Shown: positions 53,534-63,541, numbered from the stretch's first letter. The stretch is 64,000 nucleotides of DNA from Enterovirga aerilata (GCF_013044135.1 NZ_JABEPP010000005.1:237001-301000), one strand, 5' to 3'. Notes: a model not told the origin generated them from the letters alone. Numbers and translations: made by a program.

Positions 53534-55765
53534 TCAGAACCGGACGCCGAAGCTGCCCACGAAGGTCCGCCCGGAAGCCGGCGTCACACGGCCGTTGAAG
53601 GCGGCGCCGTAGTTCAGCTCGTCCGTGAGGTTGTAGCCGTTCAGCGCGATGCGGATGTTGTTGACCTCGTAGGAGATCAGGGAATCCACCGACAGCGAGG
53701 CCGGGACCCGCGTGACGTTGCCGCTGTCCGCGAAGTACTCCGACTGGTAGAATACCCCCCCGCCGACCAGGAGCTTGCCCGGAATGGCGAGGTGCGGCGC
53801 GATGTTGTAGGTCGTGAAGACCGAGAAGTTGTCGTCCGCCACATAGGGCGCGACGTTGCCGACATTCGTGCCCGTATTGGTGCGCACGACGCGGCCATCG
53901 AGCCGGGCATAGGCGAGCTGGACGTTCCATTCCTCCGTGATGTTGCCGGAGGCGCCGATCTCGACCCCGTGGACGCGACGGCTCTCGCCCGCATCGAGCG
54001 GGCCCGCCACCGCGACCCCGGTCACCGGGTCGACATCGAAGGAGCCGTCCTTGTTAACCCGGAAGATGGAGCCGAACAGGCCGAGCTTGCCGTCGAGCAC
54101 GTTGATCTTGGCGCCGACCTCGTAGAGCTCGCTGCGCTCCGGCGGCAGGAAGGTCGAGGGCAACTCGATGCCGGTGGCGCTCGCCGCGTACTGGCCCGTG
54201 GGCGAAGTCGCCTGCGCATAGGTCATGTAGAAGGTCTGATCCTTGGTGGGCTCGAGGATCACGCTGACCTTGGGGCTGACGAACTCGTTGTTGTTGCTCG
54301 TCGTCGGGCCGAGCAGCCCCGCCGCGTTGCTGGTCCGGAGCGTGCTCGAGAAGCTGTCCCATCGGATGCCGCCCAGGATCGAGAGCTGGTCGACGATCCA
54401 GACGCGGTCCTGCGCGAACAGGCCGATATCCTCGCTGTCGGAGAGCCGGCGGCCGGCAGGATTGCGGATAAAGGTGCTCGCGTTGGCGAAGGCCGGCGTC
54501 CGGATGTTCTGCGGCAGGCGTCCGCCGACCGCGGTCAAGGATTGCCTTTCGCTGTCCTGGTAGAAGTAGTTGACGCCGAACACCGCCTCATGCCGGAACG
54601 GGCCGGTGGTGAACTTGGCCGTGCCGGCCGTGACGTTCTCGACGCCCCAGTCGTTCTGCAGGAAACTCATGCCGCCGCCGGCCCCGTAGCCGATCACGGG
54701 ATTGCCGCCCGCCAGGAAGTTGGTGGCGCAGGCCGCGGTGCAGCCGGCGGGATTTGTCTGCGAGAAGTTGCGGTCGTAGAAGGCCAGGCGGGTGTCGCTC
54801 GTGACCGTCAGCCAGTCGTTGACCTGCCACTTCATCAGCGAGGTCAGGAGATCGGTACTCGACTTGTCGCGGTCGGTGGAGCGGACATAGGAGGTCTGCC
54901 GCGGCAGACCGAACTCGGTCGCCGGAATCGCATAGCGCCATCCCGGCGCCTGGATCGTCGGCACGCCCATGTCCGGCGTCCGGTCCGTGTACTGGTGGAA
55001 GTAGTTCAGGTGCCACTGCGTATCGGTGCCGAGCCCGAAGCCGAGCGAGGCCGCGATGCCCCAGCGGTCGGACTTCACGTTGTTGCGGTCGGCGATGTCC
55101 TGCTGGTTGACCATGCCGTTGAGGCGGATCGCCGTCGTGGCGTCGATCTGACGGTTCACGTCGAAGGTGCCGCGGCCGAGGAAGCCGGTGCCGAAGGAAC
55201 CGTCGATGTTGATGACGTTGCCGAGGAACGAGCGCTTGGAGACCTGATTGATCGCCCCGCCGACGGTGCCGACGCCGAAGGCCTCCGAGGACGGCCCCTT
55301 CAGGACCTGCACGCTCTCGGTATTGAAGCTGTCGCGCTGGTAGACGCCGAAATCGCGCAGGCCGTCGACGAAGAGGTCGTTCTTGGCCTGGAAGCCGCGG
55401 ACGCGGAACTGGTCGCCGTTGAGCCCCCCGTTGCCCTCGCCGACCGAGACCGTCACGCCCGGCACGTTCCGGAGCGCCTGCTCGAGCGTGGTGACGTTCT
55501 GCTGCTCCAGGATCTCGCGCGGCACGACGTTGATGGTCTGCGGCGTGTCCTGGACCGTGCCGGGCAGGCGCGAGGTGCCGATCGGCGTCAGGTTCGTGTT
55601 CGCAGGGGAGCCGCCGGCCGATTCAACGCTGATCTGCGGCAGCGTGGTCGGGCCCGCCTCCTGCGCCCAGGCGTCGGCCGGGAGGAACGTACCCAGTGTC
55701 GCGGCCAGGCTGGCGCCCAGCGCCGCATGTCCGCCATGATCGCGCAACGAAAACGACTCGTTCAT
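53534..55765 (-). CDS. TonB-dependent siderophore receptor (Fiu/PiuA-like)
   Basis: About 743 residues. The signal peptide region includes LGASLAATLGTFLPADAWAQ. A plug domain follows (DTPQTINVVPREILEQQNVT; GVTVSVGEGNGGLNGDQFRVRGF), then a 22-strand barrel ending in the aromatic FVGSFGVRF. The nearby PiuC gene points to a catecholate siderophore ligand. I take the Met at 55765; an in-frame Met at 55807 would add 14 residues. It is divergent from the Sel1-exbB-exbD-tonB genes that energise it. Confidence 0.92.
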   Translation of the reverse strand: MNESFSLRDHGGHAALGASLAATLGTFLPADAWAQEAGPTTLPQISVESAGGSPANTNLTPIGTSRLPGTVQDTPQTINVVPREILEQQNVTTLEQALRNVPGVTVSVGEGNGGLNGDQFRVRGFQAKNDLFVDGLRDFGVYQRDSFNTESVQVLKGPSSEAFGVGTVGGAINQVSKRSFLGNVINIDGSFGTGFLGRGTFDVNRQIDATTAIRLNGMVNQQDIADRNNVKSDRWGIAASLGFGLGTDTQWHLNYFHQYTDRTPDMGVPTIQAPGWRYAIPATEFGLPRQTSYVRSTDRDKSSTDLLTSLMKWQVNDWLTVTSDTRLAFYDRNFSQTNPAGCTAACATNFLAGGNPVIGYGAGGGMSFLQNDWGVENVTAGTAKFTTGPFRHEAVFGVNYFYQDSERQSLTAVGGRLPQNIRTPAFANASTFIRNPAGRRLSDSEDIGLFAQDRVWIVDQLSILGGIRWDSFSSTLRTSNAAGLLGPTTSNNNEFVSPKVSVILEPTKDQTFYMTYAQATSPTGQYAASATGIELPSTFLPPERSELYEVGAKINVLDGKLGLFGSIFRVNKDGSFDVDPVTGVAVAGPLDAGESRRVHGVEIGASGNITEEWNVQLAYARLDGRVVRTNTGTNVGNVAPYVADDNFSVFTTYNIAPHLAIPGKLLVGGGVFYQSEYFADSGNVTRVPASLSVDSLISYEVNNIRIALNGYNLTDELNYGAAFNGRVTPASGRTFVGSFGVRF

Positions 55766-55902
55766 TTGCTTCGCCCCAGAAACCTCCCTCGCTTCTATGA
55801 TCATCATTCACATCACGCAAGGATTTTATCCTAGAACCGCAACAAACTGGAGCTTAATGCAGTTTGAAGCTGTTCCAAATCAAAGAAACTGCCAGTCGAT
55901 CT

Positions 55903-55930
55903 CTTGTTTGTATCTTTTCTAATCTATAAT
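55903..55930 (+). promoter_or_regulatory. Probable promoter for the Sel1-exbB-exbD-tonB genes
   Basis: The -10 is an exact TATAAT at 55925-55930. CTTGTT at 55903-55908 lies 16 bases upstream as a candidate -35 (TTGTTT with 15 bases is the alternative). The 55808-55930 interval is A/T-rich and must also hold the receptor promoter and any iron-responsive operator. I did not find a clean Irr or RirA box by eye. Confidence 0.5.
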
Positions 55931-56062
55931 CTTCCGGCAATTAGCCTTGACCTAGGGCGGCCATGCTCTAAAGGTCGGCGCCCGCTCCGTCCCGGCTGCG
56001 GCTTGCGCGCGGCGCAGACGGCCAACGCGCGGCACAGGGCACAAGAAGCGCATCGGAGTGTC

Positions 56063-56986
56063 ATGTCGGCGGCGAGCCTGACCTCGGACGACATCGTTTC
56101 GGCATTCGAGCTGCGCCGTATGAGCGCAGCCGACTGGGCGGCGGTGATGCGCTCCGAGCCGCGCGACGTCGCGCGCTACATCCGCTCGGCGGCCGAGCAC
56201 GGGTTCAAGGCGGCGCAGGTCGTCTGGGCGCAGATGCTGCTGGACGGCCGCGGCGTCGCGCAGGACCGTGCGGCCGCCTACCGCTGGTTCCATCGGGCCG
56301 CGGAGCTCGGAAGCGTCGACGGTATCAACATGGTCGGCCGCTGCCACGAGCTCGGCTGGGGCGTCCCCGTGGACCATGCGGAGGCGGCACGTTGGTTCCG
56401 CCGCGCCGCCGAGAAGGGCTCCGACTGGGGAGCCTACAATCTCGCCTGCATGCTGCTCTACGGCGATGGCGTCCCGCACGACCCTGCGGCTGCGCTCGCC
56501 TGGTTCCTGACGAGCGCCGAGCGCGGGAACGCCAAGGCGATGGGCTTCGTGGGGCGCTGCCACGAGGAGGGCTGGGGCACCAAGCCGGATCCCGACGCCG
56601 CGCTGGACTGGTACCGACGGGCGGCCGAGGCCGGCGATTGCTGGGCGCAGTACAACCTCGCGACCCACGCCATCGAGACGGGCCGGGTCGGGGAAGCGCT
56701 CGCCTGGCTCCGCCGCTCGCTCGAGACGGGGACGCCGAATTTTCTGCAGGAGGCGGGACGCGCGCTGTCCGGCCTCGACGATCCGGATCTGGCGGAGATC
56801 GGGCGCGCCGCCCTCGCACGCGCCGCTGTCGCCGGGGCCCCTGGCCAGCCCGGTCAGGACGCCGCGCGCGGCCCGCGCCGGTTTCTCCGCCGGCTCACGG
56901 GTACGGGCGTCGCCCGCGACACCGGACCCGCCGCTGCCCCACCCCTCGACCGCGACGCGAGCCGCCGCTCCCACGCCGCACAGTGA
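56063..56986 (+). CDS. Sel1-repeat (SLR) protein
   Basis: A 307-residue protein built of about five Sel1-like alpha-alpha repeats ([60 protein letters not shown]). No signal peptide is evident, and the C-terminal ~50 residues are disordered and basic. SLR proteins act as scaffolds for protein contacts. The start ATG 56063 follows the promoter by about 130 bases. It is the first gene of the exbB-exbD-tonB run, so a link to the TonB system is likely but unproven. Confidence 0.85.
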   Translation: MSAASLTSDDIVSAFELRRMSAADWAAVMRSEPRDVARYIRSAAEHGFKAAQVVWAQMLLDGRGVAQDRAAAYRWFHRAAELGSVDGINMVGRCHELGWGVPVDHAEAARWFRRAAEKGSDWGAYNLACMLLYGDGVPHDPAAALAWFLTSAERGNAKAMGFVGRCHEEGWGTKPDPDAALDWYRRAAEAGDCWAQYNLATHAIETGRVGEALAWLRRSLETGTPNFLQEAGRALSGLDDPDLAEIGRAALARAAVAGAPGQPGQDAARGPRRFLRRLTGTGVARDTGPAAAPPLDRDASRRSHAAQ

Positions 56987-57012
56987 CGATCACCCCTTCC
57001 CGAGCCGGCCCG

Positions 57013-58092
57013 ATGAACTCCTTCCGATTCCTGCGCGTCCTCGCCGCCTCCGCGGCGCTGAGCCTCCCGGCGCTGGGCGCCTCGGCGCAGGACCAGAATC
57101 CCGCCGCGGTCCAGTCCGGCCCCGCGCCGGCCGCGCAATCCTCGGCCACGTCGAATCCAACACCTGCGATTGCCCCAGCGGTCCCGACCGGGGCTCCCGC
57201 AAGTCCCGCCGCAGCGCCGGCGCCCGCACCGGCGGCCCCCACCGCGCCGCCGGCGGCTCCGGCCGTGGCACCAGTCGGGCCGGGCGGCCCGGCTGCGGAC
57301 GCGCAGCAGCCCGGAGGAGGAGCGGAGGCCGCCTCCCAGAGCCCCGCTGCCCCACCGGCAACGGCCCCGCAAGCCGCACGGGGTCCGGCCGCTCCCGCGA
57401 CGCTGCCGCACAACCTGTCCCCCTGGGGCATGTTCATGGGCGCCGACATCGTCGTGAAGGCCGTCATGGTCGGCCTCGCCTTCGCGTCCGTCGTGACCTG
57501 GACCGTCTGGCTCGCCAAGAGCCTGGAGCTTCTCGCGGCGCGACGCACGGCGCGCCGACTGCTCGGCCGCATCGCCTCGGCCCGCTCGCTCGGCCAGGCG
57601 GCCGAGGCAGCCGGCAACTCGCGCTCGCCGATCGGCAGGATGCTCGCGGCAGCCCTGGAGGAGGCCGAGCTGTCGGCCGGACTGGACAAGGACGGCCTGA
57701 AGGAGCGTGTCGCCTCCCGGCTCGAGCGCATCGAGGCGGGCGCCGCCCGGCGCATGACGCGCGGCACCGGCCTCCTGGCCACCATCGGGTCCACAGCGCC
57801 CTTCGTCGGCCTGTTCGGCACCGTCTGGGGCATCATGAACTCCTTCATCGGCATCGCGAAGTCGCAGACCACGAACCTCGCCGTGGTGGCGCCCGGCATC
57901 GCCGAGGCGCTGCTCGCGACCGCGATCGGCCTCGTCGCGGCCATCCCGGCGGTCGTGATCTACAACCTCTTCTCACGCTGGATCTCCGGCTACCGGGCGC
58001 TCCTGTCGGATGCCTCGGCGGAGGTGATGCGGCATCTCAGCCGCGACCTCGACCGGGCGCGCCGGCCGCACCTGCGGGCCGCCGCGGAGTAG
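57013..58092 (+). CDS. exbB: TonB-system energizer ExbB
   Basis: A 359-residue protein, longer than usual because of an Ala/Pro-rich periplasmic N-terminal stretch (about 25-125) after a signal-like segment. The MotA/TolQ/ExbB core follows, with its helices at [20 protein letters not shown] and then [21 protein letters not shown] and [21 protein letters not shown]. It forms the proton channel that powers TonB. exbD starts 4 bases after its stop. Confidence 0.95.
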   Translation: MNSFRFLRVLAASAALSLPALGASAQDQNPAAVQSGPAPAAQSSATSNPTPAIAPAVPTGAPASPAAAPAPAPAAPTAPPAAPAVAPVGPGGPAADAQQPGGGAEAASQSPAAPPATAPQAARGPAAPATLPHNLSPWGMFMGADIVVKAVMVGLAFASVVTWTVWLAKSLELLAARRTARRLLGRIASARSLGQAAEAAGNSRSPIGRMLAAALEEAELSAGLDKDGLKERVASRLERIEAGAARRMTRGTGLLATIGSTAPFVGLFGTVWGIMNSFIGIAKSQTTNLAVVAPGIAEALLATAIGLVAAIPAVVIYNLFSRWISGYRALLSDASAEVMRHLSRDLDRARRPHLRAAAE

Positions 58093-58096
58093 AGCC

Positions 58097-58543
58097 ATGG
58101 GCGCGAAGCTTGGCGACAGCGGCGGCGACGATCTCGAGCTCAATCACGAGATCAACGTCACGCCCTTCATCGACGTGATCCTGGTGCTGCTGATCATCTT
58201 CATGGTGGCGGCGCCGCTCGCCACGGTGGACGTGCCGGTCGATCTTCCGACCTCGACGGCGCAGCCGCAGCCGCGGCCGGACAAGCCCGTCTTCCTGACC
58301 GTGAAATCCGACCTCTCGCTCGATCTCGGCGAGACGCCGGTTCCGCGCGAGGGCCTCACGGGCGCGCTCGAATCCGTCACGGGCGGGGACCGAGAGCAGC
58401 GCATCTTCCTGCGCGCCGACAAGGCGGTAAGCTACGGCGACCTGATGGAGGTGATGAACACCCTGCGCAACGCCGGCTTCCTGAAGGTCGCGCTGGTCGG
58501 GCTCGAGGGTGCGCCGGCCGCGAACGGAGCGCTGCCGAAGTGA
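58097..58543 (+). CDS. exbD: TonB-system energizer ExbD
   Basis: A 148-residue protein with one N-terminal helix bearing the proton-relay aspartate (Asp26 in NVTPFIDVILVLLIIFMVAA). A periplasmic ExbD/TolR domain follows (LTVKSDLSLDLGETPVPREG). It pairs with ExbB. Its stop overlaps the tonB start by 4 bases. Confidence 0.95.
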   Translation: MGAKLGDSGGDDLELNHEINVTPFIDVILVLLIIFMVAAPLATVDVPVDLPTSTAQPQPRPDKPVFLTVKSDLSLDLGETPVPREGLTGALESVTGGDREQRIFLRADKAVSYGDLMEVMNTLRNAGFLKVALVGLEGAPAANGALPK

Positions 58544-59427
58544 GCGCCATCGCCCTGTCCGGGCCGGGAGATTTCGACGGCGGCGAGGTCTCGCGCTGGG
58601 CCGTGAGCTTCGCGGTCGTGCTGGGATTGCACGCGGCCGCGTTCACGGCGATCGTCGCCTACCGGAGCGCCACGATCGAGCCCGGCGAAGCCCTGCCCGC
58701 CGTGATGATCGACATGGCGCCGCCGCCCGCCGCCCCGACGCTCGCGCCGAGCGAGGCGCCCCCCCAGGAGGCCGTGCCCGAAGCGGCCATGCCGGAGCCC
58801 GTCCTCGACGCCCCGCCCGACGTCCCGGAGCCGGATGTCGCGCCGCCCGAACCCGTCCTCACGGCCGAGGTGCCGCCGCTGGAGCCGCTGCCGGAGGTGC
58901 CGCCGGTCGAGGAGCTCATTCCCCCGACCCCAATCGTGAGAGAGACGGCGGCCGTGGCGCTGCCGCCGCCCCCCAAGGCGGCGCCGAAGCCGAAGAAGGT
59001 GGTCGAGAAGAAGCCCGAGGCGAAGAAGCCGCCGAAGCCCGTCCAGGCCAGGCGGGCCGAGCAGCGGCAGGAGGCGCGGCGGCCGCCGCAGCAGCAATCG
59101 GGCGCGCAGACCACCGCCTCCATCGCGTCGAATTCGAGCGGCTCCTCGGCCGCGAGCCGCGCTTCCTGGCAGGGCGCGCTCGTCTCCCATCTCCGCCGGC
59201 ATCTGCGGCCGCAGCCGGGGCAGACGGGCGCGGCCTCCGTGCGCTTCTCGGTCGATCGCGGCGGGCGCGTGCTCTCGACGAGCCTCGTCGGCAGCGCCGG
59301 CTCGCCGGCGCTGGACGCGGAGGCGATCGCCGTCTTCCGCCGCGCGCAGCCGCTCCCGGCCCCGCCCGCGGAGGTGCCGGGCGCGAGCTTCACCTTCACG
59401 GTCCCGATCCGGTTCACCGTGCGGTGA
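58540..59427 (+). CDS. tonB: Energy transducer TonB
   Basis: A 295-residue protein. One N-terminal helix (about 20-42) is followed by a long Pro/Glu then Pro/Lys-rich spanning region (EPVLTAEVPPLEPLPEVPPV; KPKKVVEKKPEAKKPPKP). The TonB C-terminal domain is at about 205-295 (SWQGALVSHLRRHLRPQP; GSPALDAEAIAVFRRAQPLP). It carries force to the divergent TonB receptor across the periplasm. Confidence 0.95.
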   Translation: MSAIALSGPGDFDGGEVSRWAVSFAVVLGLHAAAFTAIVAYRSATIEPGEALPAVMIDMAPPPAAPTLAPSEAPPQEAVPEAAMPEPVLDAPPDVPEPDVAPPEPVLTAEVPPLEPLPEVPPVEELIPPTPIVRETAAVALPPPPKAAPKPKKVVEKKPEAKKPPKPVQARRAEQRQEARRPPQQQSGAQTTASIASNSSGSSAASRASWQGALVSHLRRHLRPQPGQTGAASVRFSVDRGGRVLSTSLVGSAGSPALDAEAIAVFRRAQPLPAPPAEVPGASFTFTVPIRFTVR

Positions 59428-59448
59428 ACCGGAAAGGCGGGCGATGCT

Positions 59449-60864
59449 CTAGCGGAAGGTCCGCACGTCGACGAAGCGGCCTGCGATCGCGGCGGCCGCG
59501 GCCATCGCGGGCGAGACGAGATGGGTGCGGCCCTTGTGGCCCTGTCGGCCCTCGAAATTGCGGTTAGATGTCGAGGCGCAGCGCTCTTCCGGCGCGAGCC
59601 GGTCGGCGTTCATGGCCAGGCACATGGAGCAGCCGGGCTCGCGCCACTCGAACCCCGCCGCCCTGAAGATGCGGTCGAGCCCCTCGGCCTCCGCCTGCAT
59701 CTTCACCACGCCCGAACCCGGCACGATCCAGGCTTGCACGGAGGGATGCACCTTCAGGCCCTCCACCACCCGCGCTGCCTCGCGCAGATCCTCGATGCGG
59801 CTGTTCGTGCAGGAGCCGATGAACACGCGGTCGATCGCGATGTCGGTGACCTTCGTGCCGGGCTTCAGGCCCATATATTCGAGCGCCCGCTTCTTCGAGA
59901 GGCGGGTGTTCTCGTCCGCGATGAGATCGGGATCGGGGACGACGCCGCCGATCGCGACGACATCCTCCGGGCTCGTCCCCCAGGTGACGAGCGGCGGCAG
60001 GTTCGAGGCGTCGAGCCGGACCTCGCGGTCGAAATGCGCCCCCTCGTCGGAGGGGAGCGTCCGCCAGAAGCGCACCGCCTCGTCCCAGGCATGCCCCTTC
60101 GGGGCCTTCGGGCGGCCCTTGATATAGGCGAAGGTCGTCTCGTCCGGGGCCACCATGCCGGCCCGGGCGCCTCCCTCGATCGACATGTTGCAGAGGGTCA
60201 TGCGGCCCTCCATCGAGAGGGCGCGGATCGCCTCGCCGGCATATTCGATCACGTGGCCGGTGCCGCCGGCGGTGCCGATCTCGCCGATGATGGCAAGCGC
60301 GATGTCCTTCGCCGTGACGCCGGGGGGCGCGCGGCCGTCGACCGTGACGCGCATGTTCTTCATCTTCTTCTGGATCAGCGTCTGGGTGGCGAGGACATGC
60401 TCGACCTCCGAGGTGCCGATGCCATGCGCCAGCGCCCCGAAGGCCCCGTGCGTCGAGGTGTGGCTGTCGCCGCAGACGATCGTCTGGCCCGGGAGGGTGA
60501 AGCCCTGTTCCGGCCCGATGACGTGGACGATGCCCTGCCGGACATCGAGCTCGTCGTAGTACTCGATGCCGAATTCCTTCACGTTCTCGGCGAGCGCCGC
60601 GATCTGCTGGGCGGATTCCGGATCGTCGATGCCTTTGTGCCGGTCGCCCGTCGTGACGTTGTGGTCGACGACCGCGAGCGTCTTCTCCGGCGCGTGGACG
60701 CGGCGGCCGGCGACGCGCAGGCCCTCGAAAGCCTGCGGCGAGGTCACCTCGTGGACCAGGTGGCGGTCGATATAGAGGAGGCAGGTCCCGTCCGGCTGGC
60801 GGTCGATGACGTGATCGTCCCAGATCTTGTCGTAGAGCGTGCGGGGGGCGGCGGTGGCGGACAT
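59449..60864 (-). CDS. leuC: 3-isopropylmalate dehydratase large subunit
   Basis: A 471-residue aconitase-family enzyme. [4Fe-4S] cysteines are in [13 protein letters not shown] and [30 protein letters not shown] is the conserved core. With LeuD it isomerises 2- to 3-isopropylmalate in leucine synthesis; leuD is not in the window. The start at 60864 fits the conserved [21 protein letters not shown]-terminus. Confidence 0.97.
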   Translation of the reverse strand: MSATAAPRTLYDKIWDDHVIDRQPDGTCLLYIDRHLVHEVTSPQAFEGLRVAGRRVHAPEKTLAVVDHNVTTGDRHKGIDDPESAQQIAALAENVKEFGIEYYDELDVRQGIVHVIGPEQGFTLPGQTIVCGDSHTSTHGAFGALAHGIGTSEVEHVLATQTLIQKKMKNMRVTVDGRAPPGVTAKDIALAIIGEIGTAGGTGHVIEYAGEAIRALSMEGRMTLCNMSIEGGARAGMVAPDETTFAYIKGRPKAPKGHAWDEAVRFWRTLPSDEGAHFDREVRLDASNLPPLVTWGTSPEDVVAIGGVVPDPDLIADENTRLSKKRALEYMGLKPGTKVTDIAIDRVFIGSCTNSRIEDLREAARVVEGLKVHPSVQAWIVPGSGVVKMQAEAEGLDRIFRAAGFEWREPGCSMCLAMNADRLAPEERCASTSNRNFEGRQGHKGRTHLVSPAMAAAAAIAGRFVDVRTFR

Positions 60865-60937
60865 GGCGTAACCTCGTGGCAGATGAGCGGCGCTTGCGGC
60901 ACGCTCGGAAAGAGCACAGTCGCGCAGGACGCGCGGG

Positions 60938-61066
60938 TCAGACTGAGCGTCTAAGGTCCGCCAGGATCGCCGCCGTGAAGCGGCCGAAGAACCGCGACGG
61001 CAGGCGCGCGTGGTCGTGGAGCACCACGAGCCCCGGTGCGATGCGCGCGACCGTCCTTGAAGCCAT
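60938..61066 (-). CDS. Possible small ORF upstream of leuC, 42 aa
   Basis: It starts [20 protein letters not shown] and ends ILADLRRSV, upstream of leuC in the same direction. TACATAT and TGGA precede the ATG, hinting at a short leader. It contains a number of Leu and Arg codons but no obvious leucine run of a classic attenuator peptide. Coding potential is uncertain. Confidence 0.25.
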   Translation of the reverse strand: MASRTVARIAPGLVVLHDHARLPSRFFGRFTAAILADLRRSV

Positions 61067-61115
61067 TCCAGATATGTAGTGCGATCGCGGGCGCGCGGCA
61101 ATGCCACGGCCGCCA

Positions 61116-61142
61116 ACGAAAAAGCCGCCTCGCGGCGGCTTT
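61116..61142 (-). terminator. Rho-independent terminator after rplS
   Basis: On the minus strand AAAGCCGCC and GGCGGCTTT pair perfectly around a 4-base loop, followed by TTTTTCGTT. It lies about 25 bases beyond the rplS stop. It should end the ribosomal transcript before leuC. Confidence 0.88.
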
Positions 61143-61166
61143 GTCGGCCCTCTGGGGCAGCCCGTC

Positions 61167-61571
61167 CTATTCGGCCGCGGCCGGGGTCTCGCTCTTGGTG
61201 TGCTGGTCGCCCACGCGGCGATCCGCGCGCTCGGCGATGCGGGCCGACTTACCGCGCCGGTCGCGCAGGTAGTAGAGCTTGGCGCGGCGCACCTTGCCAC
61301 GGCGCACGACCTTGATGGAATCGATCAGCGGCGAATGGACCGGGAAGACGCGCTCGACGCCCTCGCCATAGGAGATCTTGCGGACCGTGAAGGACTCATT
61401 CAGCCCGCCGCCGGAGCGCGCGATGCACACGCCCTCATAGGCCTGGACGCGGGTGCGGTCGCCCTCGCGGACCTTCACGTTAACGATGACGGTGTCGCCG
61501 GGCTCGAAATCGGGGATCGTCTTGCCCAGAGCCGCAATCTGCTCGCGCTCGAGCTCTTCGATGATGTTCAT
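61167..61571 (-). CDS. rplS: 50S ribosomal protein L19
   Basis: A 134-residue protein starting [20 protein letters not shown]. It has [20 protein letters not shown], the [20 protein letters not shown] block and the [20 protein letters not shown] block. A short Ala/Glu-rich tail follows. L19 sits at the 30S-50S interface. The ATG at 61571 is chosen over an in-frame TTG two codons upstream. trmD, its usual neighbour, is not present upstream. Confidence 0.97.
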   Translation of the reverse strand: MNIIEELEREQIAALGKTIPDFEPGDTVIVNVKVREGDRTRVQAYEGVCIARSGGGLNESFTVRKISYGEGVERVFPVHSPLIDSIKVVRRGKVRRAKLYYLRDRRGKSARIAERADRRVGDQHTKSETPAAAE

Positions 61572-61835
61572 GGTCAAAACCTTCGCTGGACGGGAGACGA
61601 AGTCGCCCGCGGGATTTCAGCATTCCTGTTGTGAATTGGGCGCTGCCATACCGGAACTCCCACGCGCTGTCGAGACCCTGCTCGACTTGCCGAGACCGGC
61701 CTCCGTCTTCCGCCGTGCTTGCCGCGACCGCTTTGCCGCAGCGGCACGGGGCTGGACCGATTCCCCGGAGCCGTTCTAAGTTCTGGCCCCAGGCTTGCAC
61801 CCTACGGTTGGCGAGAGCCTCGGAGACCCCATCGC

Positions 61836-63428
61836 ATGAAGTTTCGCAGCGTAATCCTGGCGCTTGCTGCGGTCGGCGCCATGACGGCGGCCCTTCCCGC
61901 CTCGGCCGTGACCGTCCGCTACGCCAACCAGGGCGACCTCAAGGCGCTCGACCCCTATACGCTGAACGAGACGACCACCATCGCGCATCTCGGCCACGTC
62001 TATGAGGGGCTGACGAAGCGCGGCAAGGACCTCGCCATCCAGCCCGCCCTGGCGGAAAGCTGGGAAACCCCCGAGCCGACCCGCTGGCGCTTCCATCTGC
62101 GCAAGGGCGTGAAGTTCTCCGACGGCACCCCGTTCACGGCCGACGACGTCGTGTTCTCGGCCGAGCGCGTGCGCGCCCCGGGCTCCAACTTCGCGACGCG
62201 GCTGCCGCCGGACGCCAAGGTGATCAAGGTCGACGACCACACGGTCGACATCGTCACCGACAAGCCGAACCCGATCCTCCACTACCAGTTCGACGGCTGG
62301 TACATCATGTCGAAGGCCTGGGCGGAGAAGAACGGCGCGGTGGCGCCGACGCCCGCGGCCGCGACCACCCCGAGCTTCGCCTCGCTCAATGCGATGGGCA
62401 CCGGGCCCTTCACGATCGAGAGTCACCAGCCCGGCGTCCGCACCGTCTTCAAGAAGAACCCCAATTACTGGGGCAAGATGGAGGGCAATGTCGACGAGAT
62501 CATCTTCACGCCGATCGCCAACGACTCGACCCGCGTCTCGGCGCTGCTCTCCGGCGAGGTCGACATCATCGAGCCGGTGCCGCTGCAGGACATCAACCGC
62601 GTGAACGGCTCGCCGAACGCGCAGGTTCTCACCGGCCCCGAGACCCGGACCATCTTCCTCGGCATGGACCAGGCCCGCGACGAGCTGGTGAACTCGAACG
62701 TGAAGGGCAAGAACCCCTTCAAGGACGTCCGGGTGCGCGAGGCCTTCTACAAGGCGATCGACGTGGACGCCATCAAGTCGCGCGTGATGCGCAATCTGTC
62801 GACGCCCTCCGCCCTGATGATCGCGCCCGAGTATTTCAGGCTCGCGAAGGAGTTCACGCGGCCGAAGGCCGATCCGGAGCGCGCGAAGAAGCTCCTCGCC
62901 GAGGCCGGCTATCCGGACGGGTTCGAGGTCGGGATGAACTGCCCGTCCGACCGCTACGTCAATGACGGCGACATCTGCCGCGCCGTCATCGGCATGCTCG
63001 CCCGGGTGGGCGTGAAGGTGAACCCGATCATCGAGCCCAAGGCGCAGTATTTCGCCAAGGTGCTGAAGACGGGCGGGTTCAACACCTCCTTCTACCTGCT
63101 GGGCTGGACGCCGAGCACGGGCGACAGCCACAACGTGCTCTACGAGATCATGGGCTGCCGCGGCCGGAACGGCGCCTCGCGCGGCGACACCAATCTCGGC
63201 GGCTACTGCAACCCGAAGCTTGACGAACTGACCGACCAGATCCTGGTCGAGACCGACCAGGCCAAGCGCGACCAGCTGATCAAGCAGGCCTACGAGATCG
63301 GCAACGCCGATTACGCCTACATCCCGCTGCACCAGCAGTCGCTCGCCTGGGGCGTGTCGAAGAAGCTGAAGGTCGCCCAGCGCGGCGACAACCAGGTGCG
63401 CTTCGAATGGGTGGTGAAGGGCGAGTAG
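61836..63428 (+). CDS. ABC transporter substrate-binding protein, peptide (SBP_bac_5) type
   Basis: A 530-residue periplasmic protein with a signal peptide (MKFRSVILALAAVGAMTAAL, cleavage near ASA-VTV). Motifs are LAESWETPEPTRWRFHLRKG, GVKFSDGTPFTADDVVFSAE and GTGPFTIESHQPGVRTVFKK. Late features include TSFYLLGWTPSTGDSHNVLY. It resembles dipeptide or oligopeptide binders. The gene heads an ABC operon whose first permease starts at 63622 after a repeat-filled gap of about 190 bases. Confidence 0.93.
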   Translation: MKFRSVILALAAVGAMTAALPASAVTVRYANQGDLKALDPYTLNETTTIAHLGHVYEGLTKRGKDLAIQPALAESWETPEPTRWRFHLRKGVKFSDGTPFTADDVVFSAERVRAPGSNFATRLPPDAKVIKVDDHTVDIVTDKPNPILHYQFDGWYIMSKAWAEKNGAVAPTPAAATTPSFASLNAMGTGPFTIESHQPGVRTVFKKNPNYWGKMEGNVDEIIFTPIANDSTRVSALLSGEVDIIEPVPLQDINRVNGSPNAQVLTGPETRTIFLGMDQARDELVNSNVKGKNPFKDVRVREAFYKAIDVDAIKSRVMRNLSTPSALMIAPEYFRLAKEFTRPKADPERAKKLLAEAGYPDGFEVGMNCPSDRYVNDGDICRAVIGMLARVGVKVNPIIEPKAQYFAKVLKTGGFNTSFYLLGWTPSTGDSHNVLYEIMGCRGRNGASRGDTNLGGYCNPKLDELTDQILVETDQAKRDQLIKQAYEIGNADYAYIPLHQQSLAWGVSKKLKVAQRGDNQVRFEWVVKGE

Positions 63429-63480
63429 CTGCGCGTTCCGCCGCGGCACTCTTTTCACATCGAGACGCCCGATCGGCCGG

Positions 63481-63530
63481 AGAGCATTTTCGAGTGAAGT
63501 GGAAACCGGTTCACGTGAAGAAAATGCTCT
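63481..63530. repeat. Hyphomicrobiales intergenic palindromic element, AGAGCATTTTC type
   Basis: The ends AGAGCATTTTC and GAAAATGCTCT form an 11-base perfect inverted repeat around GAAGTGGAAACCGGTTCACG. This exact type is familiar from many rhizobial and related genomes. It lies between a binding-protein gene and its permease. Confidence 0.85.
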
Positions 63531-63541
63531 CCTTCAAACGG

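Noticed and set aside
55808-55930. An Irr (ICE) or RirA box before the TonB receptor
   Set aside because: Only half-sites such as TTAGAA can be seen; no convincing full site was found by eye.
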